Shown: positions 11,495 through 23,480, counted from the stretch's first letter. The stretch: DNA of 64,000 bases from Sanderia malayensis (GCA_013076295.1 RQOL01000699.1:5456001-5520000), one strand, 5' to 3'. Notes: generated by a model not told the origin, from the letters alone. Numbers and translations are program-made.

Positions 11495-14480
11495 TTAAGC
11501 TATTCTCAAGCCACTCACGGCTTCCAGCAGCATAATTCTTGCTTCTCCAACTTGCTGGTGCAAATCAGGGTGCATGTAAACTTTCCCATCGAGTAGCGGG
11601 TTTTTGCTGCAAATGTGCACCTTATTTAAATGGTAATAGGTTGAGGTGAACTCTGCATTGCAGATTATATTACCATTGTCGCCTCTGCCTCTTATTCTTC
11701 TGTCTTTGTGACGAATAATTAGGTTGTGGGGAGCCTCTTTGTATTTGTCTGCAAAATTTTTTCCACAACCATAACATTTCGTCACTCCCTGTGGAAATAC
11801 TATTACTTCATAGGGAAATGGTGACATTCCAGAGTGCCAATGGGGCCCTTGTGTTAGGCAAAAAGTACTCGTGGACATTTGCAGAGGAATGCTGTTGTTA
11901 TTGTTGTATGCTGGTATATTTTCCATTTGTGATTGTTGCAATTGTTGATACTGTTGCAGCTGTGGTTGTTGTTGTTGCAGTAGCTGTTGTTGCCGTTGTT
12001 GCTGCTGTTGCGGCTGTTGTTGTTGCAGCTGCTGTTGTTGTTGCTGTTGTTGTGGCAGCTGTTGATGCAGTTGATGTTGGTGCATCAAAAGTTGTTGCTG
12101 TTGCTGCTGTTGCGATTTCTTGTAGTCATCATCATCGACAGCTATGGACTGATGCAAAGTTTCGAACTTACTTTATTGTCATCGCTGCTCATTCCGGTGA
12201 TTTCTAGCTGTCTTGCTGACTTCATTCTTTTTCATGCCTTTGAGGGAAACCGCAAGACCTTTCTCCATCCCTGCTGTCATATTAGGCAGTTTTCTAGCTT
12301 TTTTAGATGTGGCTAGAAAACTATCAGGTATTCCAGTATTCTCCCATTTGCCTGAGCCACGGCCAGACTGTGATGGCAGATCACACGGAGCGATGCAAAC
12401 ACCCTGCAACTGCATTCAAACATATCTTTATTTTTTGTGTGTGGCATGATAATCACAGGTTGGATGCTGCCTTCGCACCTGACGGCTTTAACCAATGGGT
12501 CCTTCGATGGCGTGTCTGTGATACAATCCTCGTTGTTCAGAAGCATTTGTGCATCCTTAAAAATCTTCTCCGTAACATCTTTAGATACTGCCCAATGTGG
12601 TAATTGTAGGTCTGTCACAGTGATAGGAATTTTTCTCGACACATCTGCTGTGGAGATTGTGTTTCTTGTTAGCATTTCCACAGCTGGGCTGGATGCACTT
12701 GATAACGGTGCATTGTCCTTTCCACTTGGCTCCGCAAACCTCACTGGCGCAGCTTTTGGAACGTAGGCAAAAAAAAGCCGAATATGTGCACGTCGGTCTT
12801 CTACAGACATCTCCATCCACAAATCATAGTCGATGAAGAACCTTTCGTACTCTTGGCTGAGACAGTACGGACCTTGATCAAATATGGCTTTCATGCAATC
12901 ATAATACATTCTTGCTGTTCTCCTGTTTAAGGCTTCGAAGCATGCTGCCAAGCTGATATATCTATGGGTCTTGCCTTCCTGCCTACCAATCTCATCCAAG
13001 TCGTTCTTAACCATGTAATGCAGCCATTCTATGGGGTTTTCACCATAATCATCTTTCTAAAAGTAAATGTGAAATTTAGATGAATATATTTCATAAAGAT
13101 GGTGCTTAAATACATCTCATAAAATCATTGCTTGGAAAATGACAAACCTCATTTGCCCCTTCACGGACGGATTTTATCATTTTTTGCCGAATTGCTGCTT
13201 CTTTGTGCTTTTCAAAATATTCCACGAATTTCAATGGCTCGTTCTTTGTCATAGCTTTTTCAATGGTTAGCCACTTTTCTTTTAATGCATTGGCTTTCCT
13301 GTCGAACTCCTCTCCAGATAGGCATTGCACAAGTCCTGCATTTTTGCTGCCAAATATATCATTGATGATTCGTGTGCAAGCCCTTTCGGGGAAGTTCAAC
13401 TGTTGCAATTTCCTTTTCACGTTCCTTCTTACGTGTTCGGCCCCAAGGAGATTAACTGTATGTGCACTTGTTTCTCATAGCATTCCTTTGATCATGGCTT
13501 CATCGTCATCAGTCCCTAATGCACGAAGATACTGGAGTTCTTTCTCGCCTCGCTTGCATGCTTGCCAGAAGTAGCTGTAATCATGCATCTCCTTATTTCG
13601 GTGGGCCATAACTGGGCCAGGAAACCAAGGGTGTCTACCATCTTCTCTTTTAAGAAAAGCTAGGTTCCGGTACACTGTCTGAGTGAGATGATAATTTGCA
13701 GCATTGAAGGTCGTGTCAATTGATAGGACCGTGAACAGTTCCGTATCTCCACAACAAAACCTGCAAAATCAAATACATCAAAATTAACAATATGTATTAT
13801 GCAAGAAACATTGCAGCAAATATGTAACAGAGACCTGTGCCTCTAAAAAAGAATTAACGTGGATATGGAATGATAAAAGTGAATCTTACCGCTTGACATC
13901 ATTAAGCGTTGGTTTGGAATATAGAACTACATTTGCCTGCTTGCCATTGCGAATAAGCATTTCTTGCAAAAAGATTTGATCGTCATCAGAGCCATCACAT
14001 ACATCATTGCAACCTCCTGAAATACCTCCAACATTATTGTGAGCAATTCATCGCCATCAGAACAATTTTTCTGAGCATAATTCTGCTTATAGTTTGACAC
14101 CTGTTTGCTGTTTCTGACCAATTGACTCATAGGTTTTTCGATGTCTTGTGCATCAACAAGTTTGTCTTTCAGCATTCTAGGAGCTGTATTGCTACTTTCT
14201 TATTGCATTTTTTCACTTTCTTATAGCTGTATTGCATTTTTACTGTAATATTAAAATAAGTATTAACATAATAGCGTAGAAGCGCTTGAATCGGCACGGC
14301 ATTAATTGTTTACCTTTATTGGTCGCAACGTCAGCAAAACAGTTCAAGACCTGTGAAGTTATTTTGGCATAATTTATGCTTTCTGGCACCTGATAAGTAG
14401 CTGCAGCAGCAAGCCCATTTTCTAGCTGCCTGCCACCTTTAAGTGAAGCGACAATTTCGATTTCTTCTTTCTTTATAAAT
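11495..14480 (-). pseudogene. Intron-bearing MULE/SWIM transposase gene with polyQ tract
   Basis: Exon-like blocks run right to left: about 14480-14314, 14176-13890, 13760-13148, and 13056 leftward, with GT-AG introns at 14313-14177, 13889-13761 and 13147-13057. Encoded features in order: LFTVLSIDTTFNAANYHL (first catalytic Asp of a Mutator-like RNase-H fold), LRALGTDDDEAMI (second Asp region), an alpha-helical region, a SWIM finger FECSCRVFASLRVICHHS, a basic KKNEVSKTARNHRNEQR segment, a Q/H/L tract, and a C-terminal cysteine module (TKCYGCGKNF...VHICSKNP) ending at 11495. Lesions: an in-frame TGA at 13475-13477, a frameshift near 14000 and a frame change near 12330. It is transposon-derived; domesticated-then-dead and simply dead are both possible. 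Confidence 0.7.
11920..12141 (-). repeat. (CAG/CAA)n polyglutamine tract
   Basis: Roughly 70 codons of mostly CAA and CAG with interspersed CAT and CTG encode a Q-rich stretch with H and L. The mixture of CAA and CAG argues against a simple recent triplet expansion. The antisense frames give long Val/Ala or Leu runs that are not genes. Confidence 0.85.
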
Positions 14481-14538
14481 TTGGAAATGACAGCTCAATT
14501 AGAACATGTATATGTCCCACTTAGTTTTCCCTGCTATT

Positions 14539-14982
<444 letters not shown>

Positions 14983-15142
14983 TGAAAAGTGAAGAGGCGC
15001 AGTTTTGAGGGCATGCTATCGAAAAAGTAGGGATAAATGTCCCAGGAGCCATTATTCAAGTGCAGATTAACGCCATCCATATAAGATTGTATAACAATGA
15101 CCCTAACTTTCATGTTTTGTTCAGCGAAGCTTTTTATTTCAG

Positions 15143-15717
15143 GACTACTCGACCTGGCACACGTGTATTGCGAGACGAATTTGAAACAGAAATGTCAAAA
15201 TCTAATAAAGCAAAGCATATCTGTGGAAAATTGCTCAAGTCTTATGGATGCGGCTATACAATACCATGCCACGGTGAGCGAGTTAAAGTATGCTTAGATA
15301 ATCAACGCTAAAAATGACAGGGGTTTAAAATTGAGCATTGATTAGGGCGGGGTCTTTTCTTCTCCAGAATTTGAATGTGTACAGTTTTTGAGCCCATTTA
15401 TTTAATTCTTACAGTTTATTTGTGGGTTAACTTTTTAGACAAATATTTTATGGTAAGTTCAATTGCGATTTTTGTAACCTAGTTTTTTCAGTCAATTTCC
15501 ATCATTCAGACGTGGGTGTGTTACTAATTTCGTGGCAGAATAGATTATTTGTAATTAAGAACAACTTCTTTTTCAGGATCTTGAAAACTTTTGCTTCAGT
15601 TTCATGGTGAGCCATCTTAAAGCTGTTACGCAAACTGAAGCATTCAAGAATTTAGATGGTGAAATTGTTAAAAATATTATCATTAAAGCGGGTGAATTAG
15701 GTGTATTCAATGGGTAG
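15143..15717 (+). CDS. RCBTB-like terminal exons (BACK domain), partial
   Basis: Two exons, 15143-15273 and 15577-15717, have clean borders (TTTATTTCAG|GACTAC; CCACG|GTGAGC; TTTTTCAG|GATCTT) and a TAG stop at 15715-15717. They encode LLDLAHVYCETNLKQKC, VENCSSLMDAAIQYHAT, DLENFCFSFMVSHLKAVTQT and KNIIIKAGELGVFNG. That is the BACK segment and C-terminus typical of RCC1/BTB proteins (RCBTB1/2), which act as substrate adaptors for CUL3 ligases. The 91 codons are uninterrupted. No BTB or RCC1 exons were found upstream on this strand in the window, so it is either the 3' end of a gene with a very long intron or an orphan duplicate. Confidence 0.7.
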
Positions 15718-16835
15718 CTACTAACACTTGCATTGAATTGGTAAGTAGGAAGACATCTATTCAGTTGATAACAAATGGTCAATGGAGTTACAGCTGGTGT
15801 CAGTAATTAAAATTTAAAAAGTGATATATGTAATGGGGTTTTCTTGATGTAACGAACCCCTGCAATGAAGAATTTTCTGGATAACAATACATAATTTTGC
15901 ATCAAAAAATAAATAAAGTGCTTTTCAACACATTTCCAATCTAAAAAAGTATAACTTTTGGTTCCCAAAGTTTGTGAATGACAATATCAAGGTGCTGTTA
16001 TAAAGTTGTTACAATTATTTGATTTACAATATGACTTCTAAACTTAGCTATCGGCAGGTCTATGTTGCGTAAATTAAAGTTTGAAATTATGCAGTTTCAT
16101 TTTTGCCATGGTAAGCTGGACTCTTTCTAGATTTTGAACAGATGTACCACTGCGATGCAACATCTGTTGAGTATAGATCAGCTGCTACCGAGTGGAATGC
16201 AGATACCCAAGGTACCACTGCGTGGGCCAAGAATATGGCGAATGTGTCATGAACATCTAAAAAGGTACTTCTTATGTCTGCTTTGAAGCTAAATGAGATA
16301 AGACAACTGAAGTGGTTTTAAATTTTCCTCCATATCTATTAAGTGTTCACTGCTGTGAAGAACAAGTGTTTTTAAAGCGTGCAAATGATTGCTCAATATA
16401 AAATAACTAGAAGGAATATTTATTATGATTGATACAAAAAATAGATACCAAAAGGGTAATATAAAACTGATAATTGTTATCACTATCAAAAAAATAATTC
16501 TAATGCTTTGACTGATAAGTTTTGAAATGAGGGTAAAGCTAATCTAGAAAAATCTTTGTGTGACGAGACTACGTACTTACGTTATTAAATGCATAAAATA
16601 TTGAACTTATCGAATTAAGAACTACGCCCTTCAAAGGTTACTACAATTGTCGGGCCAGCGTCACGCCAAGTTTGCTTTTTTGGCACGACACCAGCACGTC
16701 ATGACACGCATGTTCAGTTCAGACGTCATGCTGGTGCAGTGTTCGAGTAAAATACCCTGACACGAGACGGCGCAAATACGACGTTTTTAGTGAGCCTAAA
16801 ATTTACAGCAATGCTACGAGGGAAATGGGGTGATA
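15718..16835. other. No gene recognised
   Basis: AT-rich sequence with stops in all frames. A short imperfect inverted repeat (CACCAGCACGTCATG ... ATGACGT/CATGCTGGTG) lies at about 16688-16738. Nothing else found. Confidence 0.4.
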
Positions 16836-16922
16836 CAAAGAATGGTAAAACCTCCATTAAAGGACACCAATGAGCAACAGACAACTGTAGGTGTTCGTTA
16901 AATGAAGGTTTCACATGTATGT
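16836..16922. mobile_element. Small foldback MITE, pogo/Tigger-like
   Basis: Arms GGTAAAACCTCCATTAAAGG and GTGAAACCTTCATTTAACGA (inward) form an imperfect TIR around a short core, flanked by TA. The 'AACCTCnATTAACGGAC' logic resembles pogo/Tigger termini. Non-coding. Confidence 0.6.
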
Positions 16923-17067
16923 ACCCTTCTCATCTTGCGGTAGGATTTGCTAATAAAAAGCCATGCTATAACTGGTATATTTTATGCATATATCATAGAT
17001 CCAGATTAGTAACTTTAAAAAGACCCCAAATTAAACGATAAGCTATGCAAATCGAAACATGTAGATA

Positions 17068-17148
17068 CACTGGAACCTCAATAAACGGACAACTGTGTAA
17101 AACGTAAAATCATTGACACGAGGTGTCCGTTACATGGAGGATCCATTG
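17068..17148. mobile_element. Small pogo/Tigger-like MITE
   Basis: Termini CACTGGAACCTCAATAAACG and CAATGGATCCTCCATGTAAC (inward), each followed by GGACA, are flanked by TA. The two ends lie only about 80 bp apart. It is related in design to the element at 16836-16922. Confidence 0.65.
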
Positions 17149-18299
17149 TATTTACAATACGAAAGCTGAAACCAATTAATTCTAATACTACATGAAATTA
17201 CAAAATATATCTATTTTGTGCGTGCGCTTGAATAAAAGTCCTCTATTTACTTCTAATACTAGAAGTAGCAAATTGCTATATATTGCTCAGCTTTTGTGGT
17301 TGTACTTTTGGTATTAAGTGGCAGAAGGGCTGCTGAGGTGGAAAGGCCACAGAAGTGCAGGCAGCCCCTTTTCATTGCTGGAAGATTTAACAGGAAATGA
17401 AGGGAGGCAGTAAATTTTGGCGGAAGTTAGAAATTTCGAAAATTCTTAGTAAACAGGATATAGATTAAGAAACTTGCTATTGCAATAATGGATACACTTT
17501 TTTTATAAGAACCAGATAATTTTTGCCTAGCCTCGATGATCTTAACAATTCAAGGTTGAAATGTTCTTAAAGTTGTTCTTATTTTAAGAACAAGTTTTTG
17601 CAATTATTAGGGAAACTACAGTTCGTTTAGTGCATGGAAAACATGCAAGTATGTTTTGAAATTAAATGTCAATGCAAATGTTGATTAATTTGGAAATTAT
17701 CTTCGAACAGGGCCTTTTTAATATACTAACTGGGGGGCCATGCCCCTAGCCTGCTTCGTTTCTTACGTTGTTCTTACTTTGGGGCAAATCTCAGACTGTT
17801 GTTTCTTACAAAGGTTGTTCTTATCAGAAAAAACATTTAAGCCACAAAACAGGTCAATATCTTTAACAGCAGTTAATATTCACTGACTGGGTTGCGAGAA
17901 GGGAAACAATCAGTATTTTGAGCAGATAAATTTATAGATACGTGAAATTTGAAACATTTGGAAATAATCTGATGTTTTCTATGGCGATTGAGTCAGGGAA
18001 TGTCAAGTGTGATTATAAAAAAATATTTTCTACAGTATATATAATAGTTAAAATACGAACTAAATTAGTTTCCAAAGTTTTGTAACGTCATGTTTTGCAT
18101 TACTTCCACCCTACAAAAATGTTTGCTGTTCTCCGTGTCAGCGGTTCATTATTGAACAAATGCGCTGCCAGCGGAAAATAACATTCCTGAATCGAGAATA
18201 TAATGCTCCGCTCCTTCGTCGCTTCGCAATAATTCAAACTTTTTAAAATTCTGCTGTCATAATCTTTCTGGTTTCTGCAAGTAGTTAATTGAAGAGCTT
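17149..18299. other. No gene recognised
   Basis: AT-rich DNA with no frame longer than 60 codons of interest and no identifiable TE ends. Confidence 0.4.
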
Positions 18300-20100
18300 C
18301 ACCATATCATTCCTGAAAGTGAGGAAGACAGTTGTTCTTGTTCCCAAAACAACAGGATTTAAAAATCCTGGTATTTTTCATCACCGATATGTTAATATGT
18401 TTGAACATTTTTAGATCGTAAACGAGAGCACTTGAATGAGAGCTTCGACAGCTGCCAATTCCAACGTACAGTTGGTAACAGTCGACCAAGTGACACGACG
18501 TCTCTCTCCTTGGAGTAGCCTAATAATAAAAAACTTGTAGCTGCATTTGGAATTTGTTGCAAATATTTTATGAGTCGCAGCAGATAAGGGGGATCCTGCA
18601 TGGTCAATCCTTGATAAAGAGGTCAGCGACACGTCTCTTCAATTTCCATGGCACAACATTTGTGAAATTTTATGTATAGAGGCATGAAGATGTCCCTTCG
18701 TTCTCCCATGACAAATATTCATCCAAAACAACACCAGCCTTATTCCCCAGTAGAGATGGAGTGGGGTTTTGAAGACTGTAAAGATTTGGAAATAACTTCT
18801 GTTTCCTTTTGCTGAGAACCAAAGTTTGTTCGGTGAAGACCAAGAGCTTTTTCGTCATCTTGAAATGTACATCAACCCTACAAGGGATAACGATGCGATT
18901 AGCAAGGCAATAATTCAAAGTAACTACAATCAATAAGAGACTAATGAATAATAAAAAAATGTCACTTACATTGATCGTCTTTGACATTTGAGCATCGCTT
19001 TTAAGGATCAAGACTTGTCAGAGTTCTTTTGATTTCAACGTCTCTAACAGCGTTATCGTCTTTTCAACAATTCCTTACCTATCTCGCAATTTGTGTGGTA
19101 ACACTGACAGTATTTCATCATCTTCCAACAATCAATGTTATGCATTCTTCAATTGGCGATTACTCTCCAAACGGTTCTTCCTGTTCGGAGAACGGTCGGA
19201 TCATCCCACCAAAGAACGATTTGTAACCGAAATTTGCATCTTTCCCAAAGCATCAGAGTTTTTAAGATCAGAGTTTGCAAAAAACATCAACTACGGAGGA
19301 GCAAACTAATCACATGCCTTGAACCAACTGGAGTGCTCTCCCTGAACGTTGTCCACACGTTATATTCTTTCCAATAAAGGGATATCTATTGCTTACTGCC
19401 AACTGTTCCCCACTTTCCATCTCCGTCATTGCTTTATAATGTTCAATTTGTACAAAGTCATATGTGACCGCATCAATGTTGCTATGCGACATGTTGCTCC
19501 TTATAACTGAAATATTCTTAAATAGGTTAACTTAAATGAAATCAAATTAAATGGCTACTGGGAATTAAATGCTATTCTATCAGGCTCGGTGGACCACTCA
19601 AGTGTCGCTATTCTAGACAACACTTTCTATTTAAGAAAAGCCTAAATAAGAAAAGCCGAATACAATAATTAAATGATCGCCATACATATTCAAACATAGA
19701 AATAGAATAGCAGATACAACAAAGACGAAATAAAGCATATAATAATAATTATTCTTATCAGAAATCAAAGTGATGCTGTTACTGTTAAGCTATGATATAG
19801 GGGAGGGGTCGCCAGCCTAAAGAGGGTTGTGTGACTAAACAACCTAAGTCATAAAGACAAAAAGGTACACACTTTTGAAACTTAAACACAATCTCACAGG
19901 GGCAATGGGGCGATAAGCATAAAAATAGTTAATTGAAAGTAACTACAAGCTACAAAAACTAATGACTTATACAAAAAACCTCTGCTAAAAGGTGAAGATA
20001 TTCGTAACTGTTAGGTCAGATTCGTTGAGAAACACATTTTAGCAAAAAGGTTCTTGCTAAGATAGACTCAGAAGCTTTGTTACCCTCTCAGCAGAGGGGA
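18300..20100. repeat. Diverged repeat family, copy A
   Basis: Blocks in this interval reappear in the same order and orientation at about 44990-47410. Examples are TTGAATGAGAGCTTCGACA at 18432 versus TCGAATGAGAGCTTCGACA at 45030; TTACTGCCAACTG at 19394 versus 46600; GCTCGGTGGACCAC versus GCTCAGTGGACCAC; GGGGCAATGGGGCGATAAGC versus AGGCAACGGGGTCATAAGC; and GGTTCTTGCTAAGATA versus AGTTCTTGCTAAGATA. Overall divergence is large with many indels. Minus-strand frames in both copies share a GEQLAVS segment, so it may be a decayed gene duplicate rather than a transposon. No function assigned. Confidence 0.55.
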
Positions 20101-20440
20101 CAACAGAGCTGCAAGAAGAGTTTTTGACTCACGGCGCATGCGTCGTGTAGTCTATATGGCCAAGTTTCGCGAAATAACAATGGTTCGATTGTCCGGACAA
20201 AAATTCTTGTACCATCAGGTATTGCGAAATTTGAAATTCTAAAATTTTCCCATACAAATCTCTCATAAAAAGTCGCGCGCAAAATTTTATTCTTATGTAA
20301 ATTAGGAGATCATGCAGCTGAAAACAATTGCAAGCTGTCATTATTCTCAGTTGCTGGTTTGGTTATTAATTTTTATTCGTGCGTGGCCAGAATCAAGAAG
20401 GCCCAAAAAACGCCATTTTTATTTTGATAAAGAACACAGG
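20101..20440. other. No gene recognised
   Basis: Short overlapping frames on the minus strand (20088-20341) lack any recognisable motif. Confidence 0.35.
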
Positions 20441-20442
20441 AA

Positions 20443-20631
20443 TTGCTTTCTTGTCGTGGGGATAAATTGATCAAAATTAATGCCTGCAAGTTGAAGAGAA
20501 AAGCTGTGCGGAAGTATAGTAGCACCCAAAAACTATTGTATCATCATTTGCACCATCATTATGTTTTAGTGTTTTTAGCAGGGGATATTAAAAGTAATCC
20601 CTGTCCAGAAAATCCTGACTTCAGATTTTAA
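20443..20631 (+). pseudogene. LINE 5' fragment with a decayed 2A-like motif
   Basis: The frame encodes a basic segment followed by a hydrophobic run and VLVFLAGDIKSNPCPENPDF, then stops. Many invertebrate LINEs begin with a 2A-type ribosome-skipping peptide ending D-(V/I)-E-x-N-P-G-P. Here the order LAGDIxSNPxP is retained but the key glycine is cysteine (TGT) and the Glu is Lys. The rest of the LINE is missing. Confidence 0.55.
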
Positions 20632-20941
20632 ATTGTTGATGATTACTACGTGCATTTAATTTAGTTTTCTTTTCAATCTCGGGTTTTCTAAATTTATCCA
20701 TCTGTTTTGGGGTATTGTTTTGTTTTCATGAAGTCACATGAACAAAGATTTGTTTTTGGTTTTCAAACCGAGTGTACTTTTCAAAACATATCGTTTTAAT
20801 CAAATGCTAGATGCTTGAATGTATAGGCCGTGAGTCCCCTGAAGGGTCACTTTCATTATATTGACCATGGCAACAATAATATTTTAAACTTTTTGTGTGA
20901 ATAGCTTCACGCATGCAATGCAAACTTTGTCCATTAAAAGA

Positions 20942-21292
20942 GGCGCCACCAGCCCCCAAAAAGTGGGGAGGACTGGAAATTTTTTAGGACCACGCCCATT
21001 TTTGAAAGCCACGCCCATTAGAAAAAGTGGAGTTTTTGTAAGGTTTTTATAGATGTATCATGCAAAAGGTAATTACTGTAAACCTGGGTAAAATTGTTAT
21101 ATATTTAACACAAAATCCCTGACATTAAGTTATGTTATGTTGTCTTAACAGTTTGTTACAATTTGTTACAACAGTTTGCCATCGTACCTCCCCCCCCTAA
21201 ATATTTCTCCTCTGATTTCGAAGAATTGAAAAATTGGCCCTGGAAAATATTGGGGAGGACATGTCCTCCCCAGTCCTCCCCGTGGTGCCGCC
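20942..21292. mobile_element. MITE with GGCGSCACCA ends
   Basis: Termini GGCGCCACCAGC and GGCGGCACCACG (inward) are followed by related GGGGAGGACTGG boxes. The right end abuts the truncated RCBTB-like copy directly, so the element marks the truncation point. Non-coding; superfamily not assigned. Confidence 0.55.
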
Positions 21293-21345
21293 GACCTAGC
21301 ACGCGTGTATTGTGAACCGAATTTGAAACAAAAATGCATAACCGT
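21293..21345 (+). pseudogene. Truncated second copy of the RCBTB-like exon
   Basis: GACCTAGCACGCGTGTATTG and the following 27 bases closely match 15152-15200 and encode DLARVYCEPNLKQKC against DLAHVYCETNLKQKC. The 5' side is cut off by a MITE and the 3' side diverges after KQKC. It is a second, short copy of the BACK exon about 6 kb downstream of the first. Confidence 0.65.
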
Positions 21346-21445
21346 TTTTAAAACGGTTTCGAATTTCCACATTATTGTTAGCCATAAATGTTCGGGATAG
21401 ATATGTTTTTACCCCTAAATAGTGATCAGACACCAAATTATTCCT

Positions 21446-21600
21446 GAGGGCCTGTTCATATGAGGTGAAATCATGTTAATACAGTGATTTCAATGTAAAA
21501 ATGTTTTTACGGTCACATGGAGGTGAGTTATCCAACCTGAGTGAGATCTCACTGTCGTGGCAGGGGGATCTCACCGAGGTGGGATAAAAACAGGTCAATT
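21446..21600. mobile_element. MITE with CCTGTTCATATGAGGTGA-type end
   Basis: The left end GGCCTGTTCATATGAGGTGA is shared with sequence at about 54150-54165 (TTGTTCATATGAGGTGAGGT), and both copies contain repeated GAGGTGRG boxes. The right end (GAGGTGGGATAAAAACAGG) is roughly complementary. It is a non-coding family with at least two copies in the window. Confidence 0.5.
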
Positions 21601-21876
21601 TTTAACATACAAGCTACTGGAGAAATTTCCCCAGCAGGCCGAAAATTATGCCCAAAATTTTGTAAATTTTGTTATGCTGTAAATTTTGTGGACCGCGCCC
21701 ACTTTTAGTAGAGCCTCGAAAAGAAAGAACGTTGAAAATGTTTTGCTCCATTGTCAAATCAATATCAAAATAAAGTCACGAACAATGTAAAAAACGTTTA
21801 AAAATATTCTCTACCAAAACAAACTGCTGGAAAAGAAACAAACAAATTCATGTAATAATAAATAATAACTAGGGGT

Positions 21877-23230
21877 TTACTCCGAGTATTCTGCTAAAAT
21901 GTGAAGAAGTTTCATCCTTCTTGGGTGCTTGCCAGCAAGTCGGTCAATAATAGTTTGTAGGTCTAGGTCTATTTCCCTATGGACATGCAACATTACAAGT
22001 CCATTCTGCTTACTCTCGACCATATTACTTCTAAGATAGGTTTTCAACCGACGAAGAGTGGATATTGTACGCTCACAGGTGCATGTTGTCACTGGAATAG
22101 AGGCGAGAAGTTGCAAAGCAGTATAGATATTTGGAAACACAACTTTGTCAATCAAAATGAGAAGAGAAGAAAGCTTTTCCGGAGGGGTTTTATCAGACAT
22201 GTCCCAATACTCTTCCCGCATTATCAACTCCGTGTTGATATATCTGGAAGATCCTCGTCATACAAATCAAGGCTCTGGAAGTTCCTCTTTATACAAATCA
22301 AGGAAACTTATAAACTTCTCCCTCCATTCAACCGACGAAACAACTCCAGCTGGAAAGCAATAGAATCCATTCATGATAACACGATTTCTTTCTGAAAATC
22401 GTTTTCTTATTTGTGCCAACATAGGATCCAGGGAAGGTAAAGTGATTGACCTTTCATAATCTGAAATAGATTCTGCTGGTACGTTTGAACGATGCATTTG
22501 CCGCGCGATGCTGCGATGCTTGCAGGAGCACTATGTATAGAGTTAGCAACATCTACTGCCTCTTCGTACCACTCGCGATGATTTTTGTGGATTTTCGTAG
22601 GCGCCGTGAAGCTAGAAATAGTACTATGATGCTCTTGTCTGAGGCGGCAACATCGATAGTAGAGGACTGAAGCTGCTTAGTCAGAGGTCTTGTAATCTAC
22701 AGCATACATGAAACAACTAAAAGACGCATTATAAATTCAAAAGATATTACTGAATGAAATGCATTCACAACAGGTTTTGGTTTTGCTTATAGACGCTATA
22801 AACATAATTTATTAAGTAGGTTTAAATTCAACATGAGTTGGAAAAACGAGCTGCCGTCAATTGCTTTCGAGCACGCTGAGAAGATGGAAAATGAGTTTGA
22901 AATTTAGAAAAAGGAAAAACAGCAGCGTGCTTTTCAGTTGCCATGCTTTGAGTCAATTGAGACAGTCATCAATTCGTGCCAACAAACGTGTACGACAAAC
23001 ATTAATTAATCGGGTATGTGCGGCTTCGGGGTAATTTTCCTTAATTTTCTGAGTAAGAAGATCAAACCTCTTTGGGCTGTTATTAAAGTAATCAAAGACT
23101 ACGCGAACACGATCCATCATATTTCGAACGACAATGGGAAGTTTGGCAGCAAAAGTTATGGCAACAAGAATAAAAAACAAAGCAATTGCTGTGAAAGAAG
23201 ATTGTTTATTGAAAGATGAGACTGGCAAAT
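21877..23230 (-). pseudogene. hAT transposase remnant
   Basis: Reading right to left: FDYFNNSPKRFDLLTQKIKE and HTRLINVCRTRLLARID (about 23130-22960), EWYEEAVDVANSIHSAPASI (about 22575-22515), NVPAESISDYERSITLPSLD, and then the C-terminal dimerisation domain LLASIPVTTCTCERTISTLR-RLKTYLRSNM ending at 21877. The order matches ZMYM1/52-kDa-repressor-like hAT transposases, which cut DNA with an RNase-H fold. Several frameshifts and a stop-rich centre show it is dead. Confidence 0.75.
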
Positions 23231-23311
23231 CATCGGTGTCCCATGTATGAGGTGACTTGATTCAGCAGTTAGAGAATGGTCGTACATACTCATTTGAAAA
23301 TTTGGCAGACA

Positions 23312-23480
23312 TCAAAGGTAAAGAGACAACTTTTCATCCCCAATCAATGAAATGGAGGCAGTATTAAAAAGACAAGATCCGTTTGGTGTTGCTCTAAAAC
23401 CAAAATGATATATTATATCTATGTGTGTAAATCTGAAGTCCTGAACTAACTTATAAATGTTAACAGGTGGGCAATTCAAT
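23312..23480 (-). pseudogene. OTU-like cysteine protease fragment
   Basis: GFRATPNGSCLFNTASISLI-GDEKLSLYL resembles the catalytic-cysteine segment of OTU-like domains (consensus DGNCLFxAxSxxLxG). The fragment is short. Such domains occur in host deubiquitinases and in some transposon-encoded proteins; the context here is transposon debris. Confidence 0.4.

Noticed and set aside
11791..12316. Long Val/Ala-rich and Leu-rich frames on the plus strand
   Set aside because: They are the antisense readings of the CAG/CAA polyglutamine tract.
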